In this document: positions 42,529 to 51,679 of the stretch, piece after piece | Layout of the letters: each line of letters begins with the position of its first letter | Position numbering within the stretch: position 1 is the first letter of the stretch | Assembly (NCBI GenBank): GCA_029976075.1 | Contig: JARKNW010000020.1 | Span: 29,244 to 93,243 of the forward strand | Length of the DNA stretch: 64,000 bases | Reading direction: 5' to 3' | DNA from: Pleomorphomonas sp. | GTDB lineage: Bacteria > Pseudomonadota > Alphaproteobacteria > Rhizobiales > Pleomorphomonadaceae | Translations under genes and position numbers: made by a program | Notes under the pieces: model-generated | What the model was told of the DNA's origin: nothing | Database searches by the model: none | The model's input: only the letters and a program-made list of their open reading frames with translations

Positions 42529-43679
42529 ACATGCACGTCAAGGCGCTGCCGCCCGGCGAGATCGAGCTTAAGGGCGATGAGGACGACGGTTCTGAACTGG
42601 TCACGAAGGCACTCGCCGATCTGACGAAGGCCGTCGATGATCGCTTGAAGGATGTCGTCACCAAGGGCGACCTGTCGGCCGTGGAAGCGCGCCTCAAGGC
42701 TGTCGAGACGAAGGTCAACCGCCCCAGTGGCGAGGGCAACACAACTGAAGAGCAGACGACTGAGCGCAAGGCCTTCGGCACCTATCTTCGGTTCGGCGCG
42801 TCTGCTCCGGCTGATGAGCTGAAGGCGCTTACCGTGTCGAACGACACTCAAGGTGGCTATTTCGCCCCGAATGAGATGTCGACGGAATTCATCCGCGACC
42901 TTGTCGAGGTTTCTCCTGTTCGCTCCGTTGCCTCGGTGCGCACTACGGGTGCCCCGGCTGTGACCTACCCGAAGCGTACTTCCGGCACGAATGCTAAGTG
43001 GAAGGGCGAAACGCAGTCTCAGGAAGAGAGCAACATCGGCCTCGGGCAGGCTGAGATTCCAGCTCGTGAGATCAACACCTTCGTTGATATCAGCAACCAG
43101 CTGCTCGCCGACAGCGGCGGTAACGCCGAGGCTGAGGTGCGCATGGCGCTCGCCGAGGACTTCGGCAAGAAAGAAGCCACGGCCTTCGTCAACGGCACCG
43201 GCCCACTTGCTCCTGAAGGCTTCATGCAGAATGGCGACATCGCCTATACGGCGAACGGCCACGCGACGAACCTTTCCGCCGATGCGCTGATCAACCTCCT
43301 GTACGCCCTTCCGGCCACCTATCGAAATGCGGGCTCTTGGGGCTTGAACGGCACCACGCTTGCGACCATCCGCAAGCTGAAGGACGGCCAGGGCAACTAC
43401 CTCTGGCAGCCTGCCTACGTTGCTGGTCAGCCTGAGACGATCCTGGGCCGTCCCGTCGTCGAGATGATCGACATGCCCGACCTCGCCGATGGCTCGTTCC
43501 CGATCATCTATGGTGATTTCTCGGCCTATCGCATCGTCGACCGCATCGGCCTGAGCATTCTCGTCAACCCGTACCTGCTCGCCACTCAGGGCATGACGCG
43601 CATCCATGCCACTCGCCGCGTTGGTGGTGCTGTTTTGCAGGCCGCCCGCTTCCGTAAGCTGAAGATGGCCACGAGCTAA
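42525..43679 (+). CDS. HK97-family major capsid protein
   Basis: 384 aa. The first ~95 residues are a charged, helical delta/scaffold arm (VTKALADLTKAVDDRLKDVV), expected to be cut off by the adjacent protease near residue ~100. The HK97 fold follows: GGYFAPNEMSTEFIRDLVEV (N-arm), AREINTFVDISNQLLADS (E-loop/spine) and FGKKEATAFVNGTG, ending LAATQGMTRI-like strands. No obvious Lys/Asn crosslink pair can be assigned by eye. Confidence 0.95.
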   Translation: MNMHVKALPPGEIELKGDEDDGSELVTKALADLTKAVDDRLKDVVTKGDLSAVEARLKAVETKVNRPSGEGNTTEEQTTERKAFGTYLRFGASAPADELKALTVSNDTQGGYFAPNEMSTEFIRDLVEVSPVRSVASVRTTGAPAVTYPKRTSGTNAKWKGETQSQEESNIGLGQAEIPAREINTFVDISNQLLADSGGNAEAEVRMALAEDFGKKEATAFVNGTGPLAPEGFMQNGDIAYTANGHATNLSADALINLLYALPATYRNAGSWGLNGTTLATIRKLKDGQGNYLWQPAYVAGQPETILGRPVVEMIDMPDLADGSFPIIYGDFSAYRIVDRIGLSILVNPYLLATQGMTRIHATRRVGGAVLQAARFRKLKMATS

Positions 43680-43690
43680 GGAGACAAAAC

Positions 43691-44077
43691 ATGCGCGATA
43701 TCGTCCATAACTTTGGTGCCGTGCAGGCTCTGCCTCCTCAGGTGCTCGCGGCCACCGCAACCGGTGACGCTCTCGACCTTCGGGGCTTCGAAAGCGCGGC
43801 CTTCATCGTGAACACGGGTGCCATCGTCGGCAGTGGTGATTTCACGGCAAAGATCCAGGAAAGCGACACGACCACGTCGGGTGACTTCGCCGACGTTGCC
43901 GCTGCCCAGCTTCAGGGGGCGTTCCCTGCCTCGCTGGCTGCCTCCAGTGTGGCTAAGGTCGGTTACGCCGGATTCAAGCGCTACGTGCGCCTTGTGGTCA
44001 CCAAGAACTCGGGAACCTCGATTGCCGCCAGCGCCGCCCTCATCAAGGGCAATGCTGCTCAGCGCCCGGTGACCTGA
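43691..44077 (+). CDS. Probable capsid-associated small protein
   Basis: 128 aa, beta-rich with Ala/Thr/Ser content (FIVNTGAIVGSGDFTAKIQE; VKRYVRLV-like strand). AAGGAG before ATG, 11 bases after the capsid stop. Place and composition suggest a decoration or minor head protein; the family is common in rhizobial phages but unnamed as far as I know. Confidence 0.7.
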   Translation: MRDIVHNFGAVQALPPQVLAATATGDALDLRGFESAAFIVNTGAIVGSGDFTAKIQESDTTTSGDFADVAAAQLQGAFPASLAASSVAKVGYAGFKRYVRLVVTKNSGTSIAASAALIKGNAAQRPVT

Positions 44078-44078
44078 G

Positions 44079-44336
44079 ATGGTTGATCCATTCTCCAACG
44101 TGCAGCCGGGGATCAGCGCCCCCGGCACTCGGCACTACGTGATCGTTCCTTCGGATACGGCGGACCTCCCAATCCGTCCACGGACGGTTGTCTGCACAGC
44201 TGATGGGACCATCAAGTGCCGGGATGAAGGTGGCGTTGACGTTCCCTACTCGTTGACCGCAGGGCAGTGTTTGCCTTTCCGTCCAGTGCGGGTTCTGTCG
44301 ACGGGAACCACCGGAACGTATTCGGCCATCTACTGA
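44079..44336 (+). CDS. Small phage structural protein
   Basis: 85 aa, all-beta (LPIRPRTVVCTADGTIKCRD; GQCLPFRPVRVLSTGTTGTY). Similar short proteins often follow the capsid gene in phages of this group; role unknown, perhaps a head or spike component. Starts one base after the previous stop; its stop overlaps the next start (TGATG). Confidence 0.7.
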   Translation: MVDPFSNVQPGISAPGTRHYVIVPSDTADLPIRPRTVVCTADGTIKCRDEGGVDVPYSLTAGQCLPFRPVRVLSTGTTGTYSAIY

Positions 44337-44680
44337 TGCCGATGCGCGCCCCTCGCGTTTGCGGTCTCTGTGGTGGTGTTCACTGTGAAGGTGAGCGCTG
44401 CCCCAAAGCCAAGCAGCAAGACCGCGAGCGAAAAGCACGGTTCGACGCCAAGCGTCCTTGCGCTCGGACTCGTGGATACAGCCGCAAATGGGAGGCCGAA
44501 AGCAAGGCCTTCCTGAAAGCTCATCCCTACTGCGCAATGTGCGGTGAGCCTGCCTCTGTCGTCGATCACAGGAAGCCCCACAAGGGCGACATGCACCTCT
44601 TCTGGGATAGAACAAACTGGCAACCTCTTTGCCGACATTGCCATAACAGCGCCAAGCAGGCGCAGGAGCGACACTCATGA
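44336..44680 (+). CDS. HNH endonuclease
   Basis: 114 aa. Core CAMCGEPASVVDHRKPHKG with the DH motif and RTNWQPLCRHCHNSAK completes the HNH fold with two zinc CxxC pairs; a further CGLCGGVHCEGERC motif sits at the N-terminus. In HK97-like phages an HNH protein helps terminase cut DNA. The start at 44336 overlaps the previous stop; the open frame extends to 44267. It is separated from the terminase genes by five genes, which is unusual. Confidence 0.9.
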   Translation: MPMRAPRVCGLCGGVHCEGERCPKAKQQDRERKARFDAKRPCARTRGYSRKWEAESKAFLKAHPYCAMCGEPASVVDHRKPHKGDMHLFWDRTNWQPLCRHCHNSAKQAQERHS

Positions 44681-45156
44681 CCATCTATGCGACTGCCGGC
44701 AGCAAACTCTTCATCGGCGGCGTGCTCGAAGCCAAATCCACTGACTTCGTTGAGGCCGACTTCACTTCACAGACGTGGGTGGAGATCGGCGGACTGGAAG
44801 GCCTCGGTACTCTCGGCGATAGCTCGGAGTCGGCTAACGTCGACATCATCGGTGAAGCCCGCCGCAAGAAGCTGAAGACCGTACGTGACGCTGGCACCAT
44901 GCAGGTGGTTGCTGCTCTCGACGGTGAGGATGATGGACAGGTGGCGGCCATCGCTGCCGAGAAGACGAACCACAGTTATGCCTTCAAGGTTCAGCTCAAC
45001 GATGCGCCTGCTGCTGGCACTCCCTCCGAGAGGAAGTTCGTCGCCCTCGTGATGTCCTCGGCTGAGCAGTACGACAGCGCAACCTCTGCCATGAAGCTCA
45101 ACATCACGCTCGCAGTGAACAGCAACATCGTCCGCAAGGCTGCCGCCTCAGCCTGA
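44677..45156 (+). CDS. Tail tube protein
   Basis: 159 aa. Starts MTIYATAGSKLFIGG and continues WVEIGGLEGLGTLGDSSESA and MQVVAALDGEDDGQVAAIAA; the pattern is that of siphophage tail tube (major tail) subunits that polymerise into the tail cylinder. ATGA overlap with HNH. Its presence means the element codes for at least part of its own tail. Confidence 0.82.
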   Translation: MTIYATAGSKLFIGGVLEAKSTDFVEADFTSQTWVEIGGLEGLGTLGDSSESANVDIIGEARRKKLKTVRDAGTMQVVAALDGEDDGQVAAIAAEKTNHSYAFKVQLNDAPAAGTPSERKFVALVMSSAEQYDSATSAMKLNITLAVNSNIVRKAAASA

Positions 45157-45241
45157 CCGGGGGTGGTCCAGAACTTTGGGCCTTTCCTGGGGACCGGCGT
45201 GGGGTGGTTCGCGTGAGATTTGCGAGAAATGGAGTTTCGGC

Positions 45242-45565
45242 ATGGCGATTTGCACGGTTGCTCAGCTCAAGCAGCAGCTCAACCTGACCGATGACCTCGG
45301 CACCGCTGATGACGAACTGCTTCAGCGCAAGCTTGCGGCGGCTCAGAACCACGTGGAACGGCTCATCGGCTACAAGATCGAAGAGACGTACGGCGGGACT
45401 GATCAGCTTGAGATCCCGCCGGCTCTCATCGAGGGCGTGCTTCAGCTTGCCGCCCACTGGTACGAGAATAGGGAGGCGAGCACGGTCGGAGTGCAGGGTT
45501 TCGCCTTGCCTTTCGGCGTTCTCGATATCGTAGCCGATTACCGGAGTTGGTCATTCGATGGCTGA
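45242..45565 (+). CDS. Head-tail connector protein (HK97 gp6-like)
   Basis: 107-aa all-helical adaptor. MAICTVAQLKQQLNLTDDLG and DELLQRKLAAAQNHVERLIG match the phage gp6-like connector that docks on the portal. ATG at 45242 with GGAG 7 bases before it; the frame opens at 45176. An 85-base gap precedes it, the largest in the structural operon. Confidence 0.85.
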   Translation: MAICTVAQLKQQLNLTDDLGTADDELLQRKLAAAQNHVERLIGYKIEETYGGTDQLEIPPALIEGVLQLAAHWYENREASTVGVQGFALPFGVLDIVADYRSWSFDG

Positions 45566-45980
45566 CGACGGCGGTATCTCCCGGCTTCAACAGCGGATGA
45601 ATGCAATCCCCGCCTTCCTGAAAGAACGGATGGGGATTGTCGCCGTCGATCAGGCTGAGATCGTGGCCGACGATATGCGGGCATTCGCTCAGGCCAGCCG
45701 AGACACGGGCGCACTGATCGCCTCCATCACAGTCACGCCAGGCGGGCAGTCCACCCCGCCTTACTCACAGCCGGGTGGATCCTCCACGGTTCCTGAGAAT
45801 GCCGCCATGATCACAGTCGGCAATAGCGAAGTCCGATATCCGCACCTCGTTGAATACGGCACCACGCATAGCCAGGCCAAACCATTCTTCTGGCCAGCGG
45901 TCAGGATCAACCGCGAGAAGATCAAGGCGGCTTTCCGTCGTGAGGCGCGCAAGGTCATCAAGGAGAAATGGGGCAAATGA
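45558..45980 (+). CDS. HK97 gp10-like head-tail joining protein
   Basis: 140 aa. Helical start, then YPHLVEYGTTHSQAKPFFWP, the family signature of HK97-gp10/tail-completion proteins, and a basic C-terminus. Overlaps the previous gene by 8 bases. Confidence 0.88.
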   Translation: MADDGGISRLQQRMNAIPAFLKERMGIVAVDQAEIVADDMRAFAQASRDTGALIASITVTPGGQSTPPYSQPGGSSTVPENAAMITVGNSEVRYPHLVEYGTTHSQAKPFFWPAVRINREKIKAAFRREARKVIKEKWGK

Positions 45981-46384
45981 CTCCAGAGATCGCCCTGCAA
46001 ACCGCCGTCCGTGCCCGTCTGGTCGGGACTCCTGCCGTGGTGGCGTTGGTCCCGGCTGGTTCCATCCTCGATAGGAACGAACAGCCAGCGCCCGATCCGT
46101 CGATCATCATGGGCGAGGGCCAGAGCATTGACGAGGGGCGTGCCATCTCACGCAATCTGACACGGGCTTTCATGGACCTTCACATCTGGAAAAAAGAGCC
46201 TTCGACAGCCGGTGTGAAAGCCATCGCCGGGGCCATTCGGGCGGCTCTCAAGGCGCGTCTAGCACTGCCTGCCGGCTACCACTGCGCTGATGTTTACGTG
46301 TCCTCGGCTCGCTACCTGCGCGATCCCGATGGGTTGACGAGTCACGCTGTTGTCACGGTGTCGGCTCTCGTGGAGGAAATCTGA
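45977..46384 (+). CDS. Tail terminator protein (DUF3168, gp17-like)
   Basis: 135 aa. IALQTAVRARLVGTPAVVAL and FMDLHIWKKEPSTAGVKAIA are characteristic of DUF3168 proteins that cap the tail tube at its head end. ATG at 45977 overlaps the previous stop (ATGA); 45968 is an alternative. Stop overlaps the next ATG by one base. Confidence 0.85.
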   Translation: MTPEIALQTAVRARLVGTPAVVALVPAGSILDRNEQPAPDPSIIMGEGQSIDEGRAISRNLTRAFMDLHIWKKEPSTAGVKAIAGAIRAALKARLALPAGYHCADVYVSSARYLRDPDGLTSHAVVTVSALVEEI

Positions 46385-46695
46385 TGCGTGCCGGCACCAT
46401 GGACAAGCTCATCACCATTCAGCGGTTCACCAACACCGTCGATGACTTCGGCACACCGATCGAGACATGGGCAGACGTTGCGGACTTTCGCGCCCAGATC
46501 GTGACCGCCTCGACGGACGAATTCATCAGGAACGGCGCAGAGGCTGAGACTGTTGTCGTGTTCCGCACCCGCTACCTAGACGGCATCACCACTGCCGATC
46601 GGATCGCCTTTGGCGGGCAGCCCTTCAACATCAAGGAAACCGCCGAGATTGGCCGCCGCAAGGGCCTGGAGCTTCGTTGCGTGAGGGTTAGCTGA
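46384..46695 (+). CDS. Head closure protein (phage head-tail adaptor family)
   Basis: 103 aa. MRAGTMDKLITIQRFTNTVD and DFGTPIETWADVADFRAQIV are hallmark sequences of the SPP1 gp16-like head-closure family. One-base stop/start overlaps on both sides. Confidence 0.9.
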   Translation: MRAGTMDKLITIQRFTNTVDDFGTPIETWADVADFRAQIVTASTDEFIRNGAEAETVVVFRTRYLDGITTADRIAFGGQPFNIKETAEIGRRKGLELRCVRVS

Positions 46696-47072
46696 TGAAG
46701 GGCACCAAGCCGCATCTGCGTTCGGATCGTGACGCTGTTCGCAAGTCGCTGCCGGCTCCGAAGTGGATGTCTGATGAAGCTCGTGTCGAGTGGCGGCGCG
46801 TGATGCCCATCCTTGTTGAGCGCCGCATTCTGACGACGGCGGACCTCGGCAGCCTCGAAAACTACTGCGTCTCCACGGGCCGTATTCGTTCCATTGAAAC
46901 CGAGATGCAGGCGACAAGCGACCCCGAACTGCGCGTGAAGCTGTTCCGCGTCCAAGACAAAGCCATGCAGTCGGCCCGGCTTCTCGCCGCCGAACTTGGC
47001 CTCACGCCGGTTTCCCGGTCTCGTCCAGCCATCAGGGAGGATGAAGATGCTGACTCCTTGCTGGATCAATGA
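46695..47072 (+). CDS. terS: Terminase small subunit (P27 family)
   Basis: 125 aa. MKGTKPHLRS start, PAPKWMSDEARVEWRRVMPI and TTADLGSLENYCVSTGRIRS are typical of P27-type small terminases, which recognise the packaging site. It overlaps the large-subunit gene by 26 bases. It lies after the connector genes rather than at the head of the packaging operon. Confidence 0.88.
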   Translation: MKGTKPHLRSDRDAVRKSLPAPKWMSDEARVEWRRVMPILVERRILTTADLGSLENYCVSTGRIRSIETEMQATSDPELRVKLFRVQDKAMQSARLLAAELGLTPVSRSRPAIREDEDADSLLDQ

Positions 47073-48663
47073 CGGCTCCGAGATTGCCGACCCCTTCGGC
47101 TACGGCGAGAGGGCCGTATCGTGGTTGCGTCGGCTGAAGCATCCCAAGAACCCGGCTCCGGGGCATCCCTTCCAGCTCGACGACTGGCAGGAAAGGATTA
47201 TCCGCCGCGCCTATGGTCCGCGTCATCCTGACGGTTCTCGCGTCGTGCGCCGCATCGTGCTGCTGTTGCCCCGTGGCAACCGCAAGACCTCGCTTTGCGC
47301 TGCGATCACCCTGTTGCATTTGATCGGTCCGGAGCGGATGCCCGGCAATCTCATCGTCTCGGCAGCGTCCGCGCATGAGCAAGCCATGGAGCTGTTCCAA
47401 GAGGCAGCGCTGATCGTCGAACACGACAGGCGGCTCGACAAGCATCTGACCGTTCTCGGCGGCAACAATACCTCGATCACGTTTGCCCAAGACCGGAGCC
47501 GTTACAAGGCTGTGGCGGCAGACGGCAAGGTGCTCCACGGCAAGACCCCGTCCGTGGTCATCATGGACGAGCTTCACGCCTGGGAAGGCAGCGCCGGCCG
47601 CAAGCAGTATGAAGCGCTCGATTCCGCGTTGGTGAAGGTGCCGAACACGCTGTTGATCGTGGCGACGACCTCGGGGCGCGGGCAGGAAAACCTAGCGTGG
47701 CAGACGGTCGAATACGCCATCAAGGTACAGCGTGGAGAGATCGACGACCCGGCAACGCTGCCGGTCATCTTTATGGCTGAGAAAGACGACGATTGGCGCG
47801 ATGAGGCGCTGTGGTTCGCGGTCAATCCCGGCATGAAACACGGCTATCCCGACCTCGCCAGCTATCGAGATAAAGCTCAGAAGGCGATCAACTCGCCATC
47901 CGACCGAGATAGCTTCCTCCAGTACAACCTCAATGTCTGGCTCGACCATTCGGCCTCGCCGTTTGTCGACATGCTCGTCTATGACCAAGGCAAGGGCGAA
48001 GTTGATCTAGACGACCTGGAGGCCACCCAAGCGCCTTGCTGGCTGGGTGTGGACCTGTCCTCGAACTCCGACCTGACCGCCGTCGTGGCAGCCTGGAAGG
48101 ACGGGGAAGACGGGTATCAAGTTTGGCCTTGGTTCTTCTGCCCTGAAGACAACCTTCGCCGCCGCGCCGATAAGGATGGGGTGCCGTATCCTGCTTGGGC
48201 AGAGCAGGGATTTATCATCCCAACACCCGGAAACGTTGTCGACTTCCGCATTGTCGAAGACCAAATCCGCGAGATCTGCGCCCGCTTCAACGTACGGGAA
48301 ATCGCCTTCGACCCGCACCTTGCCCGCAACACCATGAACAACCTTCTCGACGATGGCTTGCCCGCCGTCGAGATGCGTCAAGGCTGGGTGACCATGGCCC
48401 CGGCCGTGAAGGAACTTGAGCGTGCCATCGTGGGCGACAGGTTCCGACATGGCGGCCATCCGATCCTTCGCTGGCACTTCGACAACATCGCCGTCGAGAC
48501 CGACAGGGCGGGCAATCGAATGTTCCACAAGGGCAAGTCGAAAGACCGCATCGACGGCGCCGTTGCAGCAGCGATGGCCGTTGCCCGTGCCGCTGCCGGC
48601 GATAGCGGCGTCTCTTCCTATGACACCTTCGTCGGTGACCTAGATTCTTGGAGTTTTGCCTAA
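47047..48663 (+). CDS. terL: Terminase large subunit
   Basis: 538-aa packaging ATPase and nuclease. Walker A region LLLPRGNRKTS (72-82), Walker B VVIMDELHAW (~170-179), coupling motif ATTSGRG; the RNase-H-like nuclease has acidic residues in WLGVDLSSNSDLTAV and KDRIDGAVAAA. ATG at 47047 is preceded by GGGAGG at 6 bases, which decides the start over 46996 and 47041. It overlaps terS and abuts the tape-measure gene. Confidence 0.95.
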   Translation: MLTPCWINDGSEIADPFGYGERAVSWLRRLKHPKNPAPGHPFQLDDWQERIIRRAYGPRHPDGSRVVRRIVLLLPRGNRKTSLCAAITLLHLIGPERMPGNLIVSAASAHEQAMELFQEAALIVEHDRRLDKHLTVLGGNNTSITFAQDRSRYKAVAADGKVLHGKTPSVVIMDELHAWEGSAGRKQYEALDSALVKVPNTLLIVATTSGRGQENLAWQTVEYAIKVQRGEIDDPATLPVIFMAEKDDDWRDEALWFAVNPGMKHGYPDLASYRDKAQKAINSPSDRDSFLQYNLNVWLDHSASPFVDMLVYDQGKGEVDLDDLEATQAPCWLGVDLSSNSDLTAVVAAWKDGEDGYQVWPWFFCPEDNLRRRADKDGVPYPAWAEQGFIIPTPGNVVDFRIVEDQIREICARFNVREIAFDPHLARNTMNNLLDDGLPAVEMRQGWVTMAPAVKELERAIVGDRFRHGGHPILRWHFDNIAVETDRAGNRMFHKGKSKDRIDGAVAAAMAVARAAAGDSGVSSYDTFVGDLDSWSFA

Positions 48664-51326
48664 TGAGCGCCGTTTCTGCCGCCAATGACGAAGAACAGCT
48701 TGCATTCTCGATTGTTGCGAGGCTGTCGCAGCTTGAGAAGGACATGGCACGGGCCAATGGCATCACTGCCAAGGCCTTCCGCGAAATGACCCTGTCGAGC
48801 ACCAAGGCGACCAAGCAGATGGAAGACGATGCCATTCGTCTTGCTGCCAAGGTGAACCAGGCGCTCGCATCCATCTCGCCAAGCGTCGGAGCCTATGGCC
48901 GGACTTCAGAAGCTCTTGCCAAGACGGCAGCGAACGCCAACACCGCGACCCGTTCTCTCAATTCATTGTCGGGGCAGACAGGCAATATTGCCGCTCAGTT
49001 CCAGGATATCGCCGTCCAGCTTCAGGGAGGTGGCTCCCCCTTCACCATCGCATTGCAGCAGGGAACGCAGCTCGGGGCGGTCCTTGGTACGGCCGGTGGT
49101 CTCGGTGCCGCTGTGAAGGGTGTTGGCGCGGCCTTCGTGAGCATGCTTTCGCCCGTCAACCTGATCACTATCGGGCTTATCGCGGCTGGTGGCGCTGCGG
49201 TCAAATACTTCATGCAGGCTGACCAAGCGACAGCCCTCACTGACGCTCTCAAACAGCAACCGGAGATCATCAAGGCTATCCGTGCTGCATGGGGCGATGC
49301 TGCTGCCGGCGCTGCTGGCTATGCGTCGGAAAGCTCCGCAGTCATCGCGGCAATGGTGGCCAAGCAGAAGGAAACGCTCGCTGCTGGCGCGGCGTCAGCA
49401 TCAGCCCAGGCCTTCGGCGAGATCTCAAGGTTTGTCGACGCGGGAAAGGCTACTTCGGGTATTGCCCGAATGGCCTCCACAATCGCTGATCAGAACCGCG
49501 CCCCTATTGCCGGCCTGGAACAACTGAAGGCAGCAGCCGAGGCCCTGAAATCGGCTGAGACCGACCCTAGAGGCCTCATCGCTGCACGCAACGCCCTAGC
49601 GGAGATTGCGACAAACGACGCGTTCGACAAGCGAATCCGAGACTTTGCAAAAGACCTTCTCGACACGACAAAGGAAGCCGGGACCGCTGCCAACGCCCTC
49701 ATTGGCTTGGATGCCGCTCAGGTCCGCGCCTCTGGTTCTGTTAAGGCTCTCGTCTCCGAGACGAAGACCTTCAACAGCCTGCTGGCTGATGGAAAGTTCA
49801 ACGAGGCCGCAAAGCACGCCCAAACGCTTGGGCAGGCCTTGGAGGCCGCCGCTGCGGCTCAAAAGCATCTGAACGAAGAAGCCAACCGCTTCGCATCGGA
49901 ACGTCTCGCCAACGCGGGCGCTGGATATGAAGCGCTGAACGACTATTACGCCCGTCGCAATGCCGGGCTACCGACTGGAGATGTCCCGAGCGGCGCAAAC
50001 GGCTTGCTCGACCTGATCGGCAACACAGAGGGAACCGACAGGCGGCGCGGCTACAACGAAACCCTCGGGTACGGCAAGTTTACGGGCGGCGATGTCAGCC
50101 TCACCACCATGACGCTCGATCAGATCATGGCCCTTCAGTCGAAGATGCTGGCCGATCCGTCGAACACCTTCAATTCGTCGGCGCTTGGCCGGTATCAGAT
50201 CACGAAGACAACTCTGCAAGATCTCATGGGGCAGCTCGGGCTCAAAGGAACGGAGCTGTTTGACCCGGCGATGCAGGATCGCCTTGCGAATGAACTCATT
50301 CGCCAGTCCGGAGGTAAACCATCGGCTTTGCGCGGCCGTTGGACCAGCCTCCAGAACGTCCCGGATGCGACGATCAGCCAGGCTTATGGGAAGACTTCGC
50401 TCAGCCTCGGCAATATGGATACTGGCCTCAAGTCGCAGCAGGACGCCTATCAGGCCATCCTGAAATCGGGCCAAGAGTTCATCGAAAGCCAGAATGCCCA
50501 AGCCTCCGAGGTAGGAAAAACGGGCCGCGAACTGGCACGGATGCGCGCCGAGCAAGAGCTTCTGAACGAAGCGCAAAAGGCAAATATCAACCTGACCCCG
50601 GAGCAGCGTCAGGCAATTTCAGATCTCGCCGTCAGCATGGGGAATGCTGCGGTGAAGGCCGATGAGATGCAGAAGGCCAGCGACCGGATGAACCAGCTTT
50701 CAACCGGGTTCGCCGACGCGAGCAAGGGGGCCGTCAAGGGGTTTGTCTCTGACCTGATCAGCGGGAAGTCGGCCGCCGAAGCTCTTTCAAACGCTCTGAT
50801 CAATCTTGGTCAGCGCCTCGCCGATCTCGCGTTGGACAGCATATTCAGTGGCGGAGGTAGCAGCGGCGGCCTATTCGGCAGCCTCTTTGGCAGTCTTTTC
50901 GGTGGCATGTCTGGCCCCCTTAACCTCGGATCATTTCTGACACCGAGCGCCAAGGGCAACGTCTTCAACAGCCCCGGCCTGCATGCCTATAGGAACGCTG
51001 TCGTCAGCCGCCCGACTATCTTCCCGTTCGCCAGCGGTGGCGCGTTCGGGCTTATGGGTGAAGCTGGCGAGGAAGCGATCATGCCCTTGAAGAAGGACGC
51101 TTCCGGCCGCCTTGGCGTCTCTGCCCATGGCGCTGTTGGTGGTGCCTCTGTGACCAACACCATGACGATGGGCGACATCACCATCAACGTCCCCGATGGC
51201 ACCGATCCGAAGGACGCCGGCAGGATTGGAACTGAGGTTAGCCGTCAGCTCAAGCAGATGATGCAAGCCGAGATGAAGAACCAGATGCGCAGCGGCGGGA
51301 TGCTGAATAAGGGGGTGTTTGGATGA
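48663..51326 (+). CDS. Tape-measure protein with embedded lysozyme-like domain
   Basis: 887-aa tail tape measure: N-terminal coiled coil, a hydrophobic stretch at ~130-185 (AVKGVGAAFVSMLSPVNLIT, IGLIAAGGAAV) and the family C-terminal block GGAFGLMGEAGEEAIMPLKK. It sets tail length and reaches the host envelope at injection. Residues ~440-590 look like a lysozyme-fold muramidase: LLDLIGNTEGTD with candidate catalytic Glu456, then SSALGRYQITKTTLQ and DPAMQDRLANELI. This would be the only peptidoglycan hydrolase in the element and should act locally at DNA entry. ATG overlaps the terL stop (TAATG); the frame opens at 48648. Confidence 0.9.
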   Translation: MSAVSAANDEEQLAFSIVARLSQLEKDMARANGITAKAFREMTLSSTKATKQMEDDAIRLAAKVNQALASISPSVGAYGRTSEALAKTAANANTATRSLNSLSGQTGNIAAQFQDIAVQLQGGGSPFTIALQQGTQLGAVLGTAGGLGAAVKGVGAAFVSMLSPVNLITIGLIAAGGAAVKYFMQADQATALTDALKQQPEIIKAIRAAWGDAAAGAAGYASESSAVIAAMVAKQKETLAAGAASASAQAFGEISRFVDAGKATSGIARMASTIADQNRAPIAGLEQLKAAAEALKSAETDPRGLIAARNALAEIATNDAFDKRIRDFAKDLLDTTKEAGTAANALIGLDAAQVRASGSVKALVSETKTFNSLLADGKFNEAAKHAQTLGQALEAAAAAQKHLNEEANRFASERLANAGAGYEALNDYYARRNAGLPTGDVPSGANGLLDLIGNTEGTDRRRGYNETLGYGKFTGGDVSLTTMTLDQIMALQSKMLADPSNTFNSSALGRYQITKTTLQDLMGQLGLKGTELFDPAMQDRLANELIRQSGGKPSALRGRWTSLQNVPDATISQAYGKTSLSLGNMDTGLKSQQDAYQAILKSGQEFIESQNAQASEVGKTGRELARMRAEQELLNEAQKANINLTPEQRQAISDLAVSMGNAAVKADEMQKASDRMNQLSTGFADASKGAVKGFVSDLISGKSAAEALSNALINLGQRLADLALDSIFSGGGSSGGLFGSLFGSLFGGMSGPLNLGSFLTPSAKGNVFNSPGLHAYRNAVVSRPTIFPFASGGAFGLMGEAGEEAIMPLKKDASGRLGVSAHGAVGGASVTNTMTMGDITINVPDGTDPKDAGRIGTEVSRQLKQMMQAEMKNQMRSGGMLNKGVFG

Positions 51327-51676
51327 GCGATATCACCAAGCTCCTATGCGCGGAGATCGCCCGCAACCTTGCGGCCGGTGATCGTCCCCGCGTTCCTGCC
51401 GGCGGTGAGCTTCTGTGGCGATGGTTCCAGGATCTCCATGCCACCCGGCAGAAGGGATTTTCAGGCCCTCAGGCAATCACCCACGCGGAGATTGACGCTT
51501 ATGCCCGCCTATACCGCCTCCCGCTGGAACCGCACCACGTCGGTATTCTGAGGGCTATGGACCGAGCTTTCTTCGAAGCGCTCGACAAGGCCAAGCCGCC
51601 CGAAGGCGTGAAGGCTCTCCCGCCTATTTCATCGCGGCCAATGTCGGCGGCACTGTTCGACGCAGTGATGGGGTGA
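51323..51676 (+). CDS. Tail-assembly-chaperone-like protein
   Basis: 117 aa. LLWRWFQDLHATRQKGFSGP and AYARLYRLPLEPHHVGILRA resemble DUF1799-type chaperones (lambda gpGT role), which hold the tape measure during tail assembly. In most siphophages such a gene lies before the tape measure; here it follows, overlapping it by 4 bases. Confidence 0.65.
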   Translation: MSDITKLLCAEIARNLAAGDRPRVPAGGELLWRWFQDLHATRQKGFSGPQAITHAEIDAYARLYRLPLEPHHVGILRAMDRAFFEALDKAKPPEGVKALPPISSRPMSAALFDAVMG

Positions 51677-51679
51677 GCC

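Noticed and set aside
42510..43760. 416-aa frame opposite the capsid gene
   Set aside because: The + strand HK97 capsid protein is unambiguous.
45157..45241. Broken gene remnant between tail tube and connector
   Set aside because: The 85 bases are G-rich with no recognisable coding trace; I could not support a pseudogene.
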